This document shows, one piece after another, positions 28,047-30,019 of a stretch of DNA of 30,019 bases. The stretch covers positions 1 through 30,019 of the forward strand of contig JACCXV010000125.1 of the NCBI GenBank assembly GCA_013696835.1, written 5' to 3'. The stretch comes from Gemmatimonadota bacterium. GTDB lineage: Bacteria; Gemmatimonadota; Gemmatimonadetes; JACCXV01. The notes beneath the pieces are model-generated. The model was not told the origin of the DNA and did no database searches. It saw only the letters and a list, made by a program, of their open reading frames with translations. The position numbers and the translations under genes are program-made. Positions within the stretch are counted from its first letter, which is position 1. The number at the start of each line of letters is the position of its first letter.

Positions 28047-29417
28047 ATGAAGCATTCGCTCGCGCTCCAGTCGCTGCTCCACTCGCTGGCAGGGCTTCTG
28101 CTCCCGCTGTCGCTGGCGGCCTTGCCGGGCTGCAGCGGGGGGGGGAGCGGGCCCGATGAGGCTGGCGGCACGCTGCGGATCACGGCCGACGATCTCGATG
28201 GACCCGTGGCGGCCATCGCGCCGGCTGGTTTCGAGGTGGGCGAGGTCACGACCTGGAAGGTGCGGGTGAACGCCGGGCCGCGAACGGTAGTTGACAGCAC
28301 CTTCGCGGGGGGAACGGGGCCCTTCCGCGTGAATTTCCGTGTGCGTCCGGACACCTACCTGGTGCTCGTGGAGGGCTTCCAGGCCAGCGACGTGCTGCTC
28401 TTCAACGGCGCAACGCAGGCGACCGTAGCCGCCGACGATACCGCCTCGGCGGCGATCGACCTGGATCCGGCGCTCGGACCGTCGGAGTTCGTCGTTGAGA
28501 CGCCGGGCGGCTCGGGATCGGTCGCCACGAACGGCACGGCCGTGCTACGCGTCGTCGTTCGGAACACCGAAGGCCGGCCCGTGTCGGGCGCCACGGTCGC
28601 CTTCGGCGTGGAGCCCGCCACGCTGGGGGAGGTGGCATTCGACGGGTCGCCCGAGACCGGCTCCGACGGCACGCTGCGCGCGACGTTCGTTCCCGCGCGC
28701 CGCGAAGGCACCGGGGCGATCCGGCTGACGATCGACGGCCTGCCTGCCGCGGCCGGTGCGACGCGAGCCCTCTCCGTCGTGAGCCCCGTCAGCGCTACGC
28801 TTTCGACCGTCGAGGTTTCCAACGACGTGCTGCTCCCTGCCGACGGCGTGACCCCGGCTCGGATTCTCGTTCGGGTCGTGGACGCCGCGGGGATCCCTCA
28901 GGCCGGCATCCCCGTTGTCGTGCGCTCCAGCCGCAACGGCCCCGGGGATGCTCTCGACACGATCCGCAGCGACCAGACGGTGACCGACGCCGCGGGTCAG
29001 TTCCTGGCCACGCTCGTGACCTTCTCCAGCTCGAACCTCGCCGGCGACGTGGTCGTCACCGCCGAGGCCGATGGAAAAGTTATTTCGCGGAGGCCCTCGA
29101 TCAGCGTGCGCTCGCTCGTGAACGCCTCGCTAGCCGAGATTCGGGTTGTGCCGCAGACGGTGCCGGCCAACGGCGTGAGCGCGGCACAGGCGGATGTGAC
29201 GGTGCGGGGGCCTGGCGGCGCCACGCTCCCCAACGTGCTGGTTCGCCTGCAGACTAAGGACGACTCGCTTTTCCGCATCGAGCCCGCCTCGGCACGTACG
29301 AACGCCTCCGGGACCGTCCGCTTCCGGATCTCCTCAACTGTGCGCACGGGCACGATCCTGGACGTCTTCGCGGACGGGCTGAAGACGAGCGCCGTGGGCT
29401 TCGTGCTGTTTCAGTGA
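28047..29417 (+). CDS. Lipoprotein with invasin-type Ig-like (Big_1) domains
   Basis: This encodes 456 residues from ATG 28047 (only a GGGG run as possible ribosome site). The signal ends in a good lipobox LPGC, with Cys29, then SGGGSG. An N-terminal beta region (about 39-145, TLRITADDLDGPVAAIAPAGFEVGE, ending ADDTASAAIDLDP) is followed by a Big_1-type domain (about 150-245, VLRVVVRNTEGRPVSGATVAF). Two more such domains (249-456, ILVRVVDAAGIPQAGIPVVVRSS and VRGPGGATLPNVLVRLQ) align with residues 324-538 of the neighbouring PKD lipoprotein, including SSRNG and DVFADGLKT. These domains in invasins and intimins are extracellular stalks, so a surface or matrix role is likely; it has no recognised enzyme or binding tip. 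Confidence 0.82.
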   Translation: MKHSLALQSLLHSLAGLLLPLSLAALPGCSGGGSGPDEAGGTLRITADDLDGPVAAIAPAGFEVGEVTTWKVRVNAGPRTVVDSTFAGGTGPFRVNFRVRPDTYLVLVEGFQASDVLLFNGATQATVAADDTASAAIDLDPALGPSEFVVETPGGSGSVATNGTAVLRVVVRNTEGRPVSGATVAFGVEPATLGEVAFDGSPETGSDGTLRATFVPARREGTGAIRLTIDGLPAAAGATRALSVVSPVSATLSTVEVSNDVLLPADGVTPARILVRVVDAAGIPQAGIPVVVRSSRNGPGDALDTIRSDQTVTDAAGQFLATLVTFSSSNLAGDVVVTAEADGKVISRRPSISVRSLVNASLAEIRVVPQTVPANGVSAAQADVTVRGPGGATLPNVLVRLQTKDDSLFRIEPASARTNASGTVRFRISSTVRTGTILDVFADGLKTSAVGFVLFQ

Positions 29418-29511
29418 TGGAGGCAGTGACTTCACAGCTGGCGGGGTCGGCCTTCGGGCGGAGCCCTCAGGCCGGCGGGGGGCGTGGGAGCCCAGCTGGT
29501 GGAGGGGAGCC

Positions 29512-30019
29512 GTGTGGGCGGCCGGCGCAGGAGTCGCCACGACCTTCGTAGCAGTGGTCTTTCCGGTGCCCGTGCACCGGGTCTTCACGTATCACCCTCC
29601 CGCCGGCGAAGCTCCGCCCCAGCCCGGCGCGCGCGTGCTGGCCCCTTTCGGCAGACGTTCAGCCATCGGCTTCGTGGTTGATCGCGGCGAGGCGCCGCCT
29701 CCCGACGTGAATCCCAAGCTCCTGCTCCGCGTCCTGGACGACGAGTCGCTGTTCACGCCGGTGCTGTGGGCGCTCGCCGAGTGGATCTCGGCCTACTATG
29801 TGGCGCCCCTCGGGATGGTCCTGCGCACGATGCTGCCACCGGGGTTGCTCCGCCGCGAACGTGGCGCAGGACGCCGCCCTCGCGATGCCGGAACTTTCCA
29901 GCCGACGGAACCCGCTACTCGCGCCTTTCTCGAGCCCCTCACCCGGGAGGTGCCCGTCGAGCTGTCGCGCCGCGCCCCGGCGCGGGCTCGTGCGCTCGGG
30001 GCGCTGATCGCTCGCGGCC
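29512..30019 (+). CDS. priA: Primosomal protein N' (PriA), N-terminal part (3' cut by window edge)
   Basis: The frame is open from GTG 29512 to the last base, giving 169 residues. GGAGG at 29501-29505 lies six bases before the GTG and supports it. VVFPVPVHRVFTYHPP, PGARVLAPFGRRSAIGFVV, LLRVLDDESLFTPVLWALAEWISAYYVAPLGMVLRTMLPPG is the 3'-DNA-binding domain of PriA helicases (about residues 13-110). The next part, the start of the winged-helix region, is present; the helicase motifs and zinc-binding module lie beyond the edge. PriA restarts collapsed replication forks by loading DnaB. It begins 94 bases after the preceding lipoprotein gene, with no clear terminator between. Confidence 0.85.
   Translation, partial: MWAAGAGVATTFVAVVFPVPVHRVFTYHPPAGEAPPQPGARVLAPFGRRSAIGFVVDRGEAPPPDVNPKLLLRVLDDESLFTPVLWALAEWISAYYVAPLGMVLRTMLPPGLLRRERGAGRRPRDAGTFQPTEPATRAFLEPLTREVPVELSRRAPARARALGALIARG

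Overview
This is a G+C-rich bacterial window in which every supported gene lies on the plus strand. The organism is diderm: two TamB-like envelope proteins, an outer-membrane beta-barrel protein and at least five predicted lipoproteins are encoded. The mix of DUF11/carboxypeptidase-regulatory lipoproteins, thrombospondin type 3 repeats on a barrel protein and TTG/GTG starts would fit Gemmatimonadota or a related high-GC phylum. That placement is inference, because there is no rRNA or other lineage marker here. No tRNA, rRNA, CRISPR array, insertion sequence or phage gene was seen.

Layout. 1-6923: two tandem TamB-family proteins, the first cut by the window edge. 6988-8228: an MFS efflux transporter whose frame is broken at a G run. 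8402-9232: HtpX membrane protease, followed by a clear intrinsic terminator. 9521-11004: a secreted choice-of-anchor I protein that appears to have lost an internal stretch and its frame. 11235-14530: uvrA, then a small lipoprotein with a strong Shine-Dalgarno. 14563-18599: a catabolic run of sdaAB, sdaAA, a DUF1611 gene (DgcN family) and an enolase-superfamily epimerase (DgcA/dipeptide epimerase family). 18596-29417: a surface-protein region with two related DUF11 lipoproteins, a barrel protein with Ca-binding repeats, and two Ig-like lipoproteins sharing a C-terminal module. 29512-end: start of priA, cut by the edge.

How the genes fit together. The sda-dgc run looks like one transcription unit for amino-acid breakdown. 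SdaAB/SdaAA deaminates L-serine to pyruvate, while the DUF1611/epimerase pair handles D-glutamate or cell-wall dipeptides, so the set could recycle peptidoglycan or scavenge D-amino acids. The first DUF11 lipoprotein overlaps the epimerase stop by ATGA and so is probably co-translated with it. The most unusual spots are a 20-bp unit repeated three times at the sdaAA/DUF1611 junction, which creates two stop-start coupled mini-reading frames; a repeat- and hairpin-rich leader before the large DUF11 gene; and a promoter followed by a terminator-like hairpin in the leader of the 28047 lipoprotein gene.

The two broken genes may be real decay or sequence/assembly errors. The sequence alone cannot decide this, although the single-base error in a G run is the commoner artefact.
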